From positions 1 to 64,000 of the forward strand of contig NZ_NFHT01000012.1 in assembly GCF_002161445.1 (NCBI RefSeq): a DNA stretch of 64,000 nucleotides, read 5' to 3'. Shown in pieces: positions 54,393 to 63,796 of the stretch (its first letter is position 1; each line of letters opens with the position of its first letter). The notes beneath the pieces were generated by a model. The model made no database searches. It was not told where the DNA came from and was given only the letters and a program-made list of their open reading frames with translations. This stretch comes from Alistipes sp. An66 (lineage in GTDB: Bacteria; Bacteroidota; Bacteroidia; Bacteroidales; Rikenellaceae). Made by a program: the position numbers and the translations under genes.

Positions 54393-56282
54393 ATGAAACA
54401 AACTTTCACTCACTCGTCTATTTGTTTCACACTGCGCCGTATTTGGAAATTCCCGACTTTGTTGCCGGGATTGTTCGTGCTTTTGCTGACGTTTTTTACG
54501 GCGTGCGGCGGCGACGATGGTGCGGAGGATGGCACCTATGCCGTCGTGGAGGCGGCGTCGTTCACCTTCAACGAAAATGATCCCACAAAGAATGTAATCC
54601 AGGTACTGGCCAATACGGAGTGGACGGTCTATTGGACGCCGGAGACTTCGGGCGTATCCGTATCTCCGGCGACCGGATCGGGTAACGGAAGTTTTTATGT
54701 GGCTGACATGCCGGCGGGCCAAACCTTGAAATTCGGCGTGAAAACCGCCTCGGGCAAGGCCGTATCGCAGTTTGCGACGGTGACGCGCACCTCCGGATCG
54801 GGCGGCGATGACGAAGAGGATGACGGCGATGACGACACCCCCACCGGTGAGATCGTGTTCAGCCTCGATTTCGGCGCGGCACCCGCAAGTGCGGACTTCG
54901 CCGATTCCTTTACTTCGTGGCAGACCCAAACCGGGAGCGGTGCCGGGAGTGTCGGTTATGCTTCTTACGGGGTGAAGATCCGCAGCGGTTACGACGGGGC
55001 TTCGGCCGGAGCCTCCGGCAAGGGCTATGCGACGATGACTGCAACCAAAGCGACGAATTATTTTACCGTCAAGAATATCTCGCTGCCCGCCGGAGTGCAG
55101 AATTTCACGCTGTCGTTCTATGCGGCCTTTGCTACCGGAGACGTCGTGCTGTCGGTCAGCGACGGCTCCTCGACCCGGGCGCTGACCTATCAGGCCTCCT
55201 CTTCGTATAATGTTTGGTCGGAAGTTACCGTCGGATTTACGTTGGCGAATCCCGTTTCGAATCTGACGATCACCCTGGCGCCTTCCCAGGCCTTTAATTA
55301 CAATGATCGCCAGTACGGGCTGAATTTTGACGACATCGTTCTGACGACCGGTGGCGGCGGTCAGCAGATCGACTTCGGTTCGACCGGCAAGGAGTATCGC
55401 TGGGCCGAGCTTCCCGCCACGCCGGCCGACATGACCAACAGGAAGATCCATACCTTCTGGTCGACGACCGTCTCGACGAAACAGCATCTGCGCAACTACA
55501 CCTATTGCTATGATACGAAACGCCACTGCCCGCTCTGGATTGCCCATCCGCAGCATGCCTGCTACGAGGAGGGCGGACGGACCCGCCCGAAGCCGGAGCC
55601 CTGGGCCGCCGATCCCAACATGACGCAGGCCGAGCAGGCGATCATTTGGATATGGCCGGGGGACAACCGCGACAAGTATGTCGTTTCGGAGTCGCCGCTC
55701 TACCGCTGGGGACGCGGGCACATGCTGGCTTCGGGTTATCGCGGCTGCGGCGATGCAAACAACCCCGCGGAAATCAATGTGCAGACCTTCTATTCGTGCA
55801 ATATCGCGCCGCAGGGTGGTGAGGTTTTCAGTTCGCTGTGGCTGCAGGCCGAACAGCACATTCAGGACAATTACGTCTGTGCCGATACCCTTTACTGTGT
55901 TTCGGGCGCCCATTTCGATGAGGGGGCCATTGCCGCTTATGATGGCAGCTGGGTCAACACCAACGCCCAGACCCGAGGACATATCGACGAGTCCAAACCG
56001 TGCGAGGTGCCGACGCACTATTACAAACTGATTCTGCGCACCCGCAACGGAAATACCGGCAAGGCCATTCAGGACTGCTCGGCCAGCGAACTCATAGCCG
56101 TGGGCTTCTGGTTCGAGAACGGCGACGGAACGGATGACAGCGGAGCCGCGAAGCCGACGCTCGATGCAAGCTATCTGAAATCCGTGGCGTGGATCGAACA
56201 GCAGACCGGCTTCACCTTCTTCCCCGACGTGCCGCCCTCCGTCAAGCAGCAGTGCAACCCCTCCGACTGGAAATTCTTCTGA
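54393..56282 (+). CDS. Lipoprotein DNA/RNA non-specific endonuclease with BACON-like domain
   Basis: The 629-residue protein has a signal and lipobox Cys38 (TFFTAC). Residues 45-133 resemble a BACON domain (FNENDPTKNVIQVLANTEWTV-type). An acidic linker (138-149, Asp/Glu-rich) leads to a second beta-sandwich (about 150-327). Residues 334-629 form a NUC1-type nuclease with RGHM (441-444), SCNIAPQ (468-474) and a following Trp/Glu helix. The usual DRGH reads GRGH here. It probably degrades extracellular nucleic acid at the cell surface. Confidence 0.85.
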   Translation: MKQTFTHSSICFTLRRIWKFPTLLPGLFVLLLTFFTACGGDDGAEDGTYAVVEAASFTFNENDPTKNVIQVLANTEWTVYWTPETSGVSVSPATGSGNGSFYVADMPAGQTLKFGVKTASGKAVSQFATVTRTSGSGGDDEEDDGDDDTPTGEIVFSLDFGAAPASADFADSFTSWQTQTGSGAGSVGYASYGVKIRSGYDGASAGASGKGYATMTATKATNYFTVKNISLPAGVQNFTLSFYAAFATGDVVLSVSDGSSTRALTYQASSSYNVWSEVTVGFTLANPVSNLTITLAPSQAFNYNDRQYGLNFDDIVLTTGGGGQQIDFGSTGKEYRWAELPATPADMTNRKIHTFWSTTVSTKQHLRNYTYCYDTKRHCPLWIAHPQHACYEEGGRTRPKPEPWAADPNMTQAEQAIIWIWPGDNRDKYVVSESPLYRWGRGHMLASGYRGCGDANNPAEINVQTFYSCNIAPQGGEVFSSLWLQAEQHIQDNYVCADTLYCVSGAHFDEGAIAAYDGSWVNTNAQTRGHIDESKPCEVPTHYYKLILRTRNGNTGKAIQDCSASELIAVGFWFENGDGTDDSGAAKPTLDASYLKSVAWIEQQTGFTFFPDVPPSVKQQCNPSDWKFF

Positions 56283-56306
56283 TCCGGACCGAGGTCCGCG
56301 AAACAG

Positions 56307-56342
56307 ACAGGGAGCCGCCCGATCGGGTGCTCCCTGTTTTTT
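56307..56342 (+). terminator. Rho-independent terminator of the nuclease gene
   Basis: ACAGGGAGC (56307-56315) pairs with GCTCCCTGT (56329-56337), and six T residues end the element. It lies 25 bases after the stop. Confidence 0.88.
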
Positions 56343-56405
56343 GTCTTCTCCGGCGGGCTGTTCTCCGGCGGGTTGCCCGCATTTCACAACCGACCCGGTC
56401 GCGGG

Positions 56406-57077
56406 TTACTTTGCCGTCTCTTTCCCGCTGGTCAGACGGCGGTAGACGGCGCAGGCCGCCCCGCCCAGCACGGCTCCGACCAAAGCGCCCCAGACGAGAT
56501 CCATCGGGAAGTGCTTGCCCAGGTAGATGCGTGAATAGCAGATCGCAAGGGCGCAGAGCGTGACCAGCACCGAAAACCACCGCCGGCGGATCGTCCGCGC
56601 CGCGAAGAGCGCCAGCGCCACGATCGTCGCGGCGTGTGCCGAGACGCTGCCGTAACGGCCGCTGACCGCCTCGACGGGGACGTGCACCGTCCACTCGCCC
56701 GCATAGCCCGCCGCAGCCAGCTCCTCCGGCGCGAGCCGCCGCAGCACGCGCAGCGAGTCGGGCGTGATGTCGAGCCCTTCGAGCGCGGGGGTGAACATCG
56801 GCCGCCAGCGCGGTTCGAAATCGGGCAGCAGGCCTCCCAACGGCCCGGTGTGCTTGAAGATCCCCGCAATCAGGTCGGCCAGCCCCACGGCCGCCGCCAT
56901 CACGACGAGGAACAGCAGAACGCCCCGCCAGCCGGCCCGCCGCCACACGAGCCAGAGGATCAGCAGGTAGAGCGGGATCCACATCGTCGTACCCGAGAGC
57001 GCGAGCATCACGCGGTCCCACATCGGTCCGCCGTCGAAGTTCAGCGCCAGAAAGAGTTGGTGGTCAAGGTTCTGCAT
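56406..57077 (-). CDS. PAP2-family membrane phosphatase
   Basis: The 223-residue protein has about five to six membrane segments. Two PAP2 motifs are clear: SVSAHAATI (the S-x-H motif, usually PSGH) and SRIYLGKHFPMD (SR-x5-H-x3-D). The first motif (K-x6-RP) is split or degenerate, with FKHTGP and a long insertion before RWRPMF. Relatives dephosphorylate undecaprenyl pyrophosphate, lipid A or phosphatidate. It is last in the operon with MBOAT and SGNH genes, 7 bases after MBOAT. Confidence 0.85.
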   Translation of the reverse strand: MQNLDHQLFLALNFDGGPMWDRVMLALSGTTMWIPLYLLILWLVWRRAGWRGVLLFLVVMAAAVGLADLIAGIFKHTGPLGGLLPDFEPRWRPMFTPALEGLDITPDSLRVLRRLAPEELAAAGYAGEWTVHVPVEAVSGRYGSVSAHAATIVALALFAARTIRRRWFSVLVTLCALAICYSRIYLGKHFPMDLVWGALVGAVLGGAACAVYRRLTSGKETAK

Positions 57078-57084
57078 CGGTCGT

Positions 57085-58590
57085 CTAAAATTGGAAGTAG
57101 ATGAACGGCTGGATGTCGCTCGATTTCACCTGCATGACGCACCAGATCATCACGGCGGCCATCAGCACCTGCATGACCAACGGCGCCCGGACTACCAGCT
57201 GTTGCGCCGCGGCATCGACACGCCCCGGCAGCAGGTGCAGCACGTAACCCGCGGCTATCAGCGCGAAGACTCCCGTATAACCCGCCACGACCTGCGGAAT
57301 CATGGCCGCGTTGAAGTTTTCGAAGATCTGGTGCAGCATCAGCGAGACGGTCTGCATCGACTCGGCGCGGAACATCAGCCAGCCCAGGCAGACCAGGTTG
57401 AACGTCAGGAAGATCCCCGCCGCACGGCTCCACCAGTGCATCTGGGCCCCCGTGGACTTGGCCCCCGGGACGATGCCCATCCAGAGTTTGTGCAGCGCCA
57501 GCGCCGCGCCGTGCAGCCCGCCCCAGAGGATGAACCGCACCGCCGCACCGTGCCACAGCCCTCCTAACAGCATCGTGAGGAGCAGGTTCCCGTAGGTGCG
57601 TAGCCGTCCCTTGCGGTTGCCGCCCAGCGAAATGTAGAGGTAGTCGCGCAGCCACGACGAGAGCGAAATATGCCACCGGCGCCAGAATTCGGTGATCGTC
57701 GCCGACTTGTACGGCGCGTCGAAGTTCTTCGGGAAGCGGAAGCCCAGCAGCAGCGCGATGCCGATGGCCATGTCCGAATAGCCCGAGAAGTCGCAGTAGA
57801 TTTGCAGCGCGTAGCCGTAGATGCCCATCAGGCACTCGAAGCCCGAGTAGAGCAGCGGCTCGTCGAAAATGCGGTCGACGAAGTTCAGCGAGATGTAGTC
57901 CGAGATGATCGCCTTCTTGAAGAGTCCCGTGAGGATCAGGAAGACCCCCGTGCCGAACATCTCGCGCGTGACGACGATCGGGTTCCGGCGGATCTGCGGG
58001 ATGAAGTCCCGCGCCCGCACGATCGGCCCCGCGACCAGCTGCGGGAAGAACGACAGGTAAAAGAGGTAGTCCAGCCAGTTCGTCAGGGGTTTCAGCTGCC
58101 CGCGGTAGATGTCGATCGTGTAGCTCATCGACTGGAAGACGAAGAACGAGATCCCCACCGGCAGGAAGATGTTCTGGAATTGCAGGAAACCCTGTCCGAA
58201 GAGTTGGTTCGAGATGTCGATCAGGAAGTTCGTGTACTTGAAGTAGCCCAGCATCCCGAGGTTCACCGCTACGCTCAATGCCACGAGCCATCGTTTCGCC
58301 CGTTGGCTCGCGGTGCGGAAAATCGCCCGTGCGATCAGGAAGTCGCTCGCCGCCGCGAAGATCAGCAGCAGGAAGTAGATGCCGCTCGACTTGTAGTAGA
58401 AGTAGAGCGAAAAGAGCACCACGTAGATGATACGCCCCATCGGGGCCCGGCGGAAGGCGCTGTAAACGAGCAGGAAGCCCGCAAACAGGAAGAGGAAAAG
58501 CCCGCTGCTGAATATCAGCGGCGAGGTGGCGTCGTAGGTCAGCAATGCCTGCAACTTTTCCCAGAGGCCGTCCGTCGCGGGGAGTGTCAT
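57085..58590 (-). CDS. MBOAT-family O-acyltransferase
   Basis: The 501-residue polytopic enzyme resembles AlgI/PatA/DltB-type proteins, which move acyl groups across the membrane. It has about ten or more helices, the segment PQLVAGPIVRARDFIPQI, the FWRRWHISLSSWLRDYLYI region, and the catalytic histidine H347 in LLGGLWHGA. It overlaps the upstream SGNH gene by 4 bases. Together they resemble PatA/PatB-like pairs that O-acetylate cell-wall or surface glycans (inference). Confidence 0.93.
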   Translation of the reverse strand: MTLPATDGLWEKLQALLTYDATSPLIFSSGLFLFLFAGFLLVYSAFRRAPMGRIIYVVLFSLYFYYKSSGIYFLLLIFAAASDFLIARAIFRTASQRAKRWLVALSVAVNLGMLGYFKYTNFLIDISNQLFGQGFLQFQNIFLPVGISFFVFQSMSYTIDIYRGQLKPLTNWLDYLFYLSFFPQLVAGPIVRARDFIPQIRRNPIVVTREMFGTGVFLILTGLFKKAIISDYISLNFVDRIFDEPLLYSGFECLMGIYGYALQIYCDFSGYSDMAIGIALLLGFRFPKNFDAPYKSATITEFWRRWHISLSSWLRDYLYISLGGNRKGRLRTYGNLLLTMLLGGLWHGAAVRFILWGGLHGAALALHKLWMGIVPGAKSTGAQMHWWSRAAGIFLTFNLVCLGWLMFRAESMQTVSLMLHQIFENFNAAMIPQVVAGYTGVFALIAAGYVLHLLPGRVDAAAQQLVVRAPLVMQVLMAAVMIWCVMQVKSSDIQPFIYFQF

Positions 58591-60188
58591 GGCAGCGGCA
58601 GATTAAGGGATTCGCGGTGGAGGGCCGGCAGCAGCTCGCTTTGGATCCGGGCCCGCTGCAAGGAGTCCATTACTTCGGCCGCCTTTATCCGGCGCAGTTC
58701 CGCGGCACGCCGTGCGGCGTAGGCCCGGCACGCTTCGGCGTTCAGCGCATCGAACAGCGCCCACGCCACGCGGCGTCCGCCCGCGTAGTTGATATGCGTG
58801 TAGTCCTTCCCGGCCCAGCCGTTCCGAACGAACTCCGCCATGCCGCCCTGCGCACGCATCGCGTCGCTCGTGGGCCAGAATGCCGCGCCCGCGTTCCGGG
58901 CCGCCGAGCGCTGGCTTTCCAGCATGTAGGGGATGGCGTCCATCGGCTCGAAGCCCGTGTCGGTCTTCACCGAGCGGTCGCTCACGCCCAGCACCAGCAC
59001 CGCCGCCCCCGGGAAGCACTGGCGCACATAGGCGACCATCTTCTCGATCTGCGTCGCATAGCCCCGGTAGCCCTTCACCCCGGCCTGCATGATGTTCAGC
59101 CCGTATTGCAGGATCACCAGGTCGTAGGGCGCGAACGAGTGGATTTGGGCGTTCACCGACGGGTTGGTCCAGAACATCGCCTGTCCGTTGTTGCTGCGCA
59201 CCGAGTAGTTGTCCACCACGACACCCCGTCCCTCGAAGATGGCGCCGTAGCCGATGAAGTTCTCCGTCCCGGAGAGCACCCGGAAGCCCAGCGAGTGGAT
59301 GTGCGGTGCCGTGACGGTGATCTGGCGCACCGAGGCGTCGCCCGCCACGGTGAACTCCCGGCGCAGCGTGTCGTTCAGCGTCACCTCCACGCGGCTCTCC
59401 CGCGGCGAGAGGAAGAGGATCCGGGCGTCGGTCACGGCATCCAGACCTTCGCGGTAGTCGGTGTTCTCCCAGCGGGTGGTGGCGCCGGTGGAGGGCTGGC
59501 TCACCCAGCCCGAAACATAGAAGTGCTCGCGCAGGAACTCCGGGGCCGCCTTGCGCTGCATGATGTTGTAGGTCGTCCACCCCTTCGACTGCGTCTTCAC
59601 CGTGCGGCGGAAGGCCGTCAGCGGCGAGGCCATCGGTGCGAAGCCCGTGCCGCCGCCGGGGCGTCCGCCGAAGGCCGTTTGGAGCCGTTCGCGGAGGTCC
59701 GCCGTGAGGATGTCGCCCTCGACGAACGAGTCGCCCAGGAAGGCGATGCGCACCGGACGCCGGGCCGTCAGCAGCGTGTCGCAGAAGGCCCGCAGCCGAC
59801 TGCTGTCGCTGTAATCCTCGATCGGCGTCAGCGTCTCCACCCACCGCGCCGGGTCCGGTTCGCGCAGTTCATAGGGGGCGAATTCCGCTGCGAGGCGCCA
59901 TTCGTAGCTCGTCGGGACCTTGCGCGGCGTCGTGTCCGCCTCGATGCGCGAGGCGACCTCCGCCAGGTCGATCCGGAACTCCTCCTCGTCGTAGAGCGCC
60001 GGCGACGAAGACTCCTCCGCGGAGGCCGAGTCGTCGAACGTCATGAGGTCCGAGAGGATGTTCGCACGGCGCAGGCTGATCCCCCCGATGCTCTGCGGGG
60101 GTATGAAACTTACGGCCACGAGCACTGCGATGAGTGCCGCGGCCGCCAGCCAGGTGCGATGGGTGTAGTCTTTTTCCGGGGTCTCCAT
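58587..60188 (-). CDS. Membrane-anchored SGNH/GDSL hydrolase-like acyltransferase
   Basis: The 533-residue protein has one N-terminal membrane segment (about 12-30) and an acidic linker. The SGNH domain has block I IAFLGDSFVEGD (nucleophile S154), a middle beta-rich insertion, QYGLNIMQAG, and the C-terminal DYTHINYAGG (Asp/His). It faces the periplasm. Its overlap with the MBOAT gene suggests it passes acyl groups to an extracytoplasmic acceptor. It could also be a deacetylase. Confidence 0.85.
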   Translation of the reverse strand: METPEKDYTHRTWLAAAALIAVLVAVSFIPPQSIGGISLRRANILSDLMTFDDSASAEESSSPALYDEEEFRIDLAEVASRIEADTTPRKVPTSYEWRLAAEFAPYELREPDPARWVETLTPIEDYSDSSRLRAFCDTLLTARRPVRIAFLGDSFVEGDILTADLRERLQTAFGGRPGGGTGFAPMASPLTAFRRTVKTQSKGWTTYNIMQRKAAPEFLREHFYVSGWVSQPSTGATTRWENTDYREGLDAVTDARILFLSPRESRVEVTLNDTLRREFTVAGDASVRQITVTAPHIHSLGFRVLSGTENFIGYGAIFEGRGVVVDNYSVRSNNGQAMFWTNPSVNAQIHSFAPYDLVILQYGLNIMQAGVKGYRGYATQIEKMVAYVRQCFPGAAVLVLGVSDRSVKTDTGFEPMDAIPYMLESQRSAARNAGAAFWPTSDAMRAQGGMAEFVRNGWAGKDYTHINYAGGRRVAWALFDALNAEACRAYAARRAAELRRIKAAEVMDSLQRARIQSELLPALHRESLNLPLP

Positions 60189-60195
60189 TCGTGTG

Positions 60196-60957
60196 TCAGT
60201 CGCGTCGCCCGAGAATCAGGAAGACGTAGTAGAGAACCGAGGCGATGGCGCTCAATGCGGCCACCAGGTAGGTCCGGGCCGCCCACGAAAGGGCCTCCCG
60301 CGCCTGCGTGAGCTGGATGCCCTGCATCGTGCGGCTCGCCTGCAACCATTCCAGCGCCCGCGCCGAAGCGTTGTACTCCACGGGGAGCGTCACGATCGAG
60401 AAGAGCGCCGACATGGCGATCAGTCCCACGCCGATCCAGCACAGCACCTCGTTCTGCGTCGTGGCCAGGATCACCAGCCCGAGGATGATCACCCACGTCG
60501 CGGCCGACGAGGCGAACTGTACCACCGGAACCAGCTGCGAACGCAGCACCAGCGGTGCGTAGCCGCGGGCGTGCTGCACGGCGTGGCCGCACTCGTGCGC
60601 CGCAACGGCTGCCGCCGCAACGCTCGTCGACGAGTAGACCGAGTCGCTCAGGTTCACGGTCATCGTCTGCGGGTTGAAGTGGTCCGTCAGCTGGCCGCTG
60701 ACGTGCGTCACCTTCACGTTGTGGATGTTGTTGTCGCGCAGCATCTTTTCGGCGACCTCGGCGCCCGTCAGGCCGCCCGGGAACTGCACTCTCGAATACT
60801 TCTTGAAAACCGATTGCAGGCGTGCCTGCACGAGGAAGCCGATCACGCCGATGGCGATGATCAGAATGAACATGCCCATCGTCGCGGCGTCGTAGCGCGC
60901 GGCGTGCGGCTCTGCGTAGTAACCTGCTTGAAGCAGGACGATAAGGGGTTGATACAT
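60196..60957 (-). CDS. Membrane zinc metallopeptidase, YugP family
   Basis: The protein has membrane segments near the N-terminus and three toward the C-terminus, with the zinc site AAHECGHAVQH (H121-E122-x2-H125, numbered from 60957) and a later acidic residue in LPVEYNASARAL. YugP proteins are about 225 residues, matching an alternative start at 60879 (MGMFILI, 227 aa). I kept 60957 (253 aa) because the frame is open and operon spacing is 12 bases. The substrate is unknown. Confidence 0.85.
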   Translation of the reverse strand: MYQPLIVLLQAGYYAEPHAARYDAATMGMFILIIAIGVIGFLVQARLQSVFKKYSRVQFPGGLTGAEVAEKMLRDNNIHNVKVTHVSGQLTDHFNPQTMTVNLSDSVYSSTSVAAAAVAAHECGHAVQHARGYAPLVLRSQLVPVVQFASSAATWVIILGLVILATTQNEVLCWIGVGLIAMSALFSIVTLPVEYNASARALEWLQASRTMQGIQLTQAREALSWAARTYLVAALSAIASVLYYVFLILGRRD

Positions 60958-60969
60958 GATCGTATGCGT

Positions 60970-61719
60970 TTATTGTTTTTTGCGGTACGTGTAGTACGAG
61001 CCGGCCTGTTGGCTCGGCATCAGTACCATATCATTAACGTTCATGTGCGCCGGTAATTGTGCGACCCACGCGATTGCTTCCGCAATATCCGCGCCGGTCA
61101 GGGGCTCGACCCCCGCGTAGACCGCTGCGGCGCGCGCCCGGTCGCCGTGGAAGCGCACCTCCGAGAACTCCGTCTCGACCATCCCGGGGCGGATCTCCGT
61201 GACCTTGATCCCCGACGCGAGCAGGTCGGCGCGCATCGACTGCGAGATGGCGTGCACGGCGTGTTTCGAGGCGCAGTAGACCGCACCGCTCTCGTAGGGC
61301 TCCGTGCCGGCGATCGACCCCAGGTTCACGATGTGTCCCCGCCCCGCGGCGACCATTTTCGGCGCGATGACCCGCGTCACGTAGAGCAGCCCCTTGACGT
61401 TCGTGTCGATCATCGCGTCCCAGTCGCGCGTGTCGCCGCAGTCGATGTGTTCCAGCCCGACCGCCAGACCCGCGTTGTTGACCAGCAGGTCCACCCGTTC
61501 GAGCGGTTCCAGGTTGCGGCGCACCTCCTCCTCCGAGCGGACGTCGAACGTCAGCGTCGTGCAGCTCCCGCCTGCGGCTTCGATCTCCGATTTCAGCGCG
61601 GCAAGGCGTTCCGCACGGCGTCCCGTGGCGATGATCGCATATCCCGCTGCGGAGAGCCGCAGGGCCGCGGCGCGTCCGATTCCCGACGTTGCGCCCGTGA
61701 TGAGTGCCTGTTTTTTCAT
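60970..61719 (-). CDS. SDR-family NAD(P)-dependent oxidoreductase
   Basis: The 249-residue short-chain dehydrogenase has TGATSGIG (8-15) for cofactor binding, NNAG (81-84), catalytic S135 and Y148/K152 (YCASK). ATGRR after strand 2 favours NADPH. It resembles YdfG-like 3-hydroxy acid dehydrogenases, which oxidise serine and related substrates, but the substrate is not certain. It leads a five-gene operon from the promoter at 61739. Confidence 0.87.
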   Translation of the reverse strand: MKKQALITGATSGIGRAAALRLSAAGYAIIATGRRAERLAALKSEIEAAGGSCTTLTFDVRSEEEVRRNLEPLERVDLLVNNAGLAVGLEHIDCGDTRDWDAMIDTNVKGLLYVTRVIAPKMVAAGRGHIVNLGSIAGTEPYESGAVYCASKHAVHAISQSMRADLLASGIKVTEIRPGMVETEFSEVRFHGDRARAAAVYAGVEPLTGADIAEAIAWVAQLPAHMNVNDMVLMPSQQAGSYYTYRKKQ

Positions 61720-61738
61720 GAATTTCCCGTATTTCGGG

Positions 61739-61746
61739 CAAAAATA
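61739..61746 (-). promoter_or_regulatory. Predicted promoter of the SDR-to-PAP2 operon, -7 element
   Basis: The minus strand reads TATTTTTG, a perfect TAnnTTTG, 19 bases before the SDR ATG. Confidence 0.6.
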
Positions 61747-61759
61747 CGAAATTTATATG

Positions 61760-61767
61760 TTTCTTTG
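61760..61767 (+). promoter_or_regulatory. Possible promoter of the permease gene, -7 element
   Basis: TTTCTTTG is one base off TAnnTTTG, 29 bases before the GTG start at 61797. It is divergent from the SDR box. Confidence 0.35.
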
Positions 61768-61796
61768 CATAAATTTTACGACAATTTACTGCGACC

Positions 61797-63041
61797 GTGA
61801 ATCTTGCCCTTTTCATCGCCCGCCGCATGGCCCGGACCGCTCCGGAGAACAAACCCGGGGTCATGGAGCGCATTGCCGTCGGGTCGGTGGCGCTCGGTGT
61901 CGCCGTGATGATCCTCGCCGTGGCCGTCGTCCTCGGCTTCAAGCGCGAGGTCGCCCGCAAGGTGGAGGGTATGGCCGCACATGTCTCCGTGACGGACATC
62001 CGCGGCGTCGATGCCCTCGACTCGGAGCCCGTGCGGCGCAGCCCGCGTCTGGAAGCGATCATCCGCGCGACCGACGGCTTCGTCGCCATGGCGCCCTATG
62101 CCGTCAAGGGCGGCATCGTCCGCACGGATGACGCCGTCGGGGAGGTGCTCCTCAAAGGCGTCGGCGCCGACTACGACTGGTCCTGCTTCCGCGAGTGGCT
62201 CACGCAGGGTGAGTTGCCCCGCATCGGGGATTCCGTCCGCACGAAGGATCTGCTCGTCTCCCGCATCGCCGCCGAACGCATGAAACTCGGCGTCGGAGAC
62301 AGGATCGAGATGCTCTTCGTCGATCCCGGTGAACGGCCCCGCCGCGACCGCTTCAAGATCTCGGGCATCTACGACTCCGGCATGGAGGAGATGGACCGCG
62401 CCGTCGTCCTCTCCGATATCCGCAACGTGCAGCGCCTCTCCGGCTGGGGACCCGACGAGATCTCCGGATACGAGATCCGTACCCGTTCGCTCGACGGGGC
62501 CGCGGAGTTCGCCCGGCGCCTCGACCGGACCTTCCTCCACGACGACGGCGACGAAACCGCAAACCTCGCCGTCGTGAGCGTCACGGAGCGTTACGCCAAC
62601 ATCTTCGACTGGTTGAAGGCCCACGACGTCAATGCCGTGGTCATCATCGTCATCATGCTCGTCGTGGCCTTCTTCAACATGACCTCCGCCCTGCTGATCC
62701 TCGTCCTCGAACGGACCCGCATGATCGGTCTCCTGAAAGCCTTCGGAATGCCCGACGGGCAGCTCCGCCGGATCTTCCTCTGGCGCGCGCTCTTCGTCAC
62801 GCTCCGCGGCCTCTTCTGGGGCAACCTCTTCGGCGTCGGGATCTGTCTCGTCCAGCAGTGGACCCACCTCTTCAAACTCGATGCCGAGGGCTATCTCCTC
62901 TCGGAGGTCCCCGTGGCGCTCGGATGGGGGTGGTGGCTCGCCCTCAATGCCGGATTCATCGCCGCGATCGTCGCCCTGCTCGTGATCCCCACGGCCGTCG
63001 TCGCGCATGTCAAACCCGAAGAAACCATCCGTTACGAATGA
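61797..63041 (+). CDS. LolC/LolE-type ABC transporter permease (FtsX family)
   Basis: The 414-residue protein has one N-terminal membrane helix (about 25-47), a periplasmic MacB-like domain, and three C-terminal helices. This matches permeases that release lipoproteins from the inner membrane. The start is a GTG; no ATG occurs early in frame. The partner ATPase is not in the window. Its TGA overlaps the menG ATG by 4 bases, an unusual pairing with quinone synthesis. Confidence 0.87.
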   Translation: MNLALFIARRMARTAPENKPGVMERIAVGSVALGVAVMILAVAVVLGFKREVARKVEGMAAHVSVTDIRGVDALDSEPVRRSPRLEAIIRATDGFVAMAPYAVKGGIVRTDDAVGEVLLKGVGADYDWSCFREWLTQGELPRIGDSVRTKDLLVSRIAAERMKLGVGDRIEMLFVDPGERPRRDRFKISGIYDSGMEEMDRAVVLSDIRNVQRLSGWGPDEISGYEIRTRSLDGAAEFARRLDRTFLHDDGDETANLAVVSVTERYANIFDWLKAHDVNAVVIIVIMLVVAFFNMTSALLILVLERTRMIGLLKAFGMPDGQLRRIFLWRALFVTLRGLFWGNLFGVGICLVQQWTHLFKLDAEGYLLSEVPVALGWGWWLALNAGFIAAIVALLVIPTAVVAHVKPEETIRYE

Positions 63042-63754
63042 AACCCTACAATACCGATCAATCCAAGAAGGAGGAGGTCCGCACGATGTTCGACAACATC
63101 GCCCCGAAGTATGACCTGCTCAACCATACGCTCTCGATGAGCATCGACCGCCTGTGGCGCCGCCGCGTCGTGAAGGTCGTGCGGCGCGCGAAGCCCCGCC
63201 GGATCCTCGACGTGGCCACCGGAACCGGCGACCTGGCCATCGCCATGGCCCGGCGCATCGACGGCGTGCAGGTCCTTGCCGTCGACCTCTCGGAGGGAAT
63301 GCTCGACGTGGCCCGGCGGAAGGTCGAGGCACGCGGTCTCGACGGACGGATCGTCCTCGACCGTGCCGATGCCGAACATCTCGATATTGCCACGGCTTCG
63401 GTCGATGTCGCCACCGTGGCTTTCGGCGTGCGGAACTTCGGCGACCTCGCCGCCGGGCTCCGCGAACTCGCCCGCACGCTGAAACCCGGCGGAAAAGTCG
63501 TGATCCTGGAATTTTCGAGACCCGCGAACCCGATTTTCAGAGCCCTGTACGAATTCTACTCCTGCCGGATCCTCCCCCGAATCGGCGGACTGATCTCCCG
63601 CGACCGCCGCGCCTACGAATATCTGCCCGCCTCGGTCGGGGAGTTCCCCGGCCCGGCGGAGTTTCTGAAAATCCTCGAAGCGGCCGGATTCAGAAACTGC
63701 AAGGCCCGGAGCCAGAGCTTCGGTATCGCGCAGATCTATGTCGGAGAACGGTAG
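63038..63754 (+). CDS. menG: Demethylmenaquinone methyltransferase (UbiE/MenG)
   Basis: MenG performs the last menaquinone step, methylating demethylmenaquinone with SAM. The 238-residue protein shows FDNIAPKYDLLNHTLSM-type start, the SAM loop LDVATGTGDLA, and FGVRNFGDLAAGL, the UbiE signature. The ATG at 63038 overlaps the permease stop (ATGA). MenA at 22 kb serves the same pathway. Confidence 0.95.
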   Translation: MKPYNTDQSKKEEVRTMFDNIAPKYDLLNHTLSMSIDRLWRRRVVKVVRRAKPRRILDVATGTGDLAIAMARRIDGVQVLAVDLSEGMLDVARRKVEARGLDGRIVLDRADAEHLDIATASVDVATVAFGVRNFGDLAAGLRELARTLKPGGKVVILEFSRPANPIFRALYEFYSCRILPRIGGLISRDRRAYEYLPASVGEFPGPAEFLKILEAAGFRNCKARSQSFGIAQIYVGER

Positions 63755-63796
63755 CGGGGCCTCTCTTCGGTGCGGGATTTTAAAGATTGCGATTCT

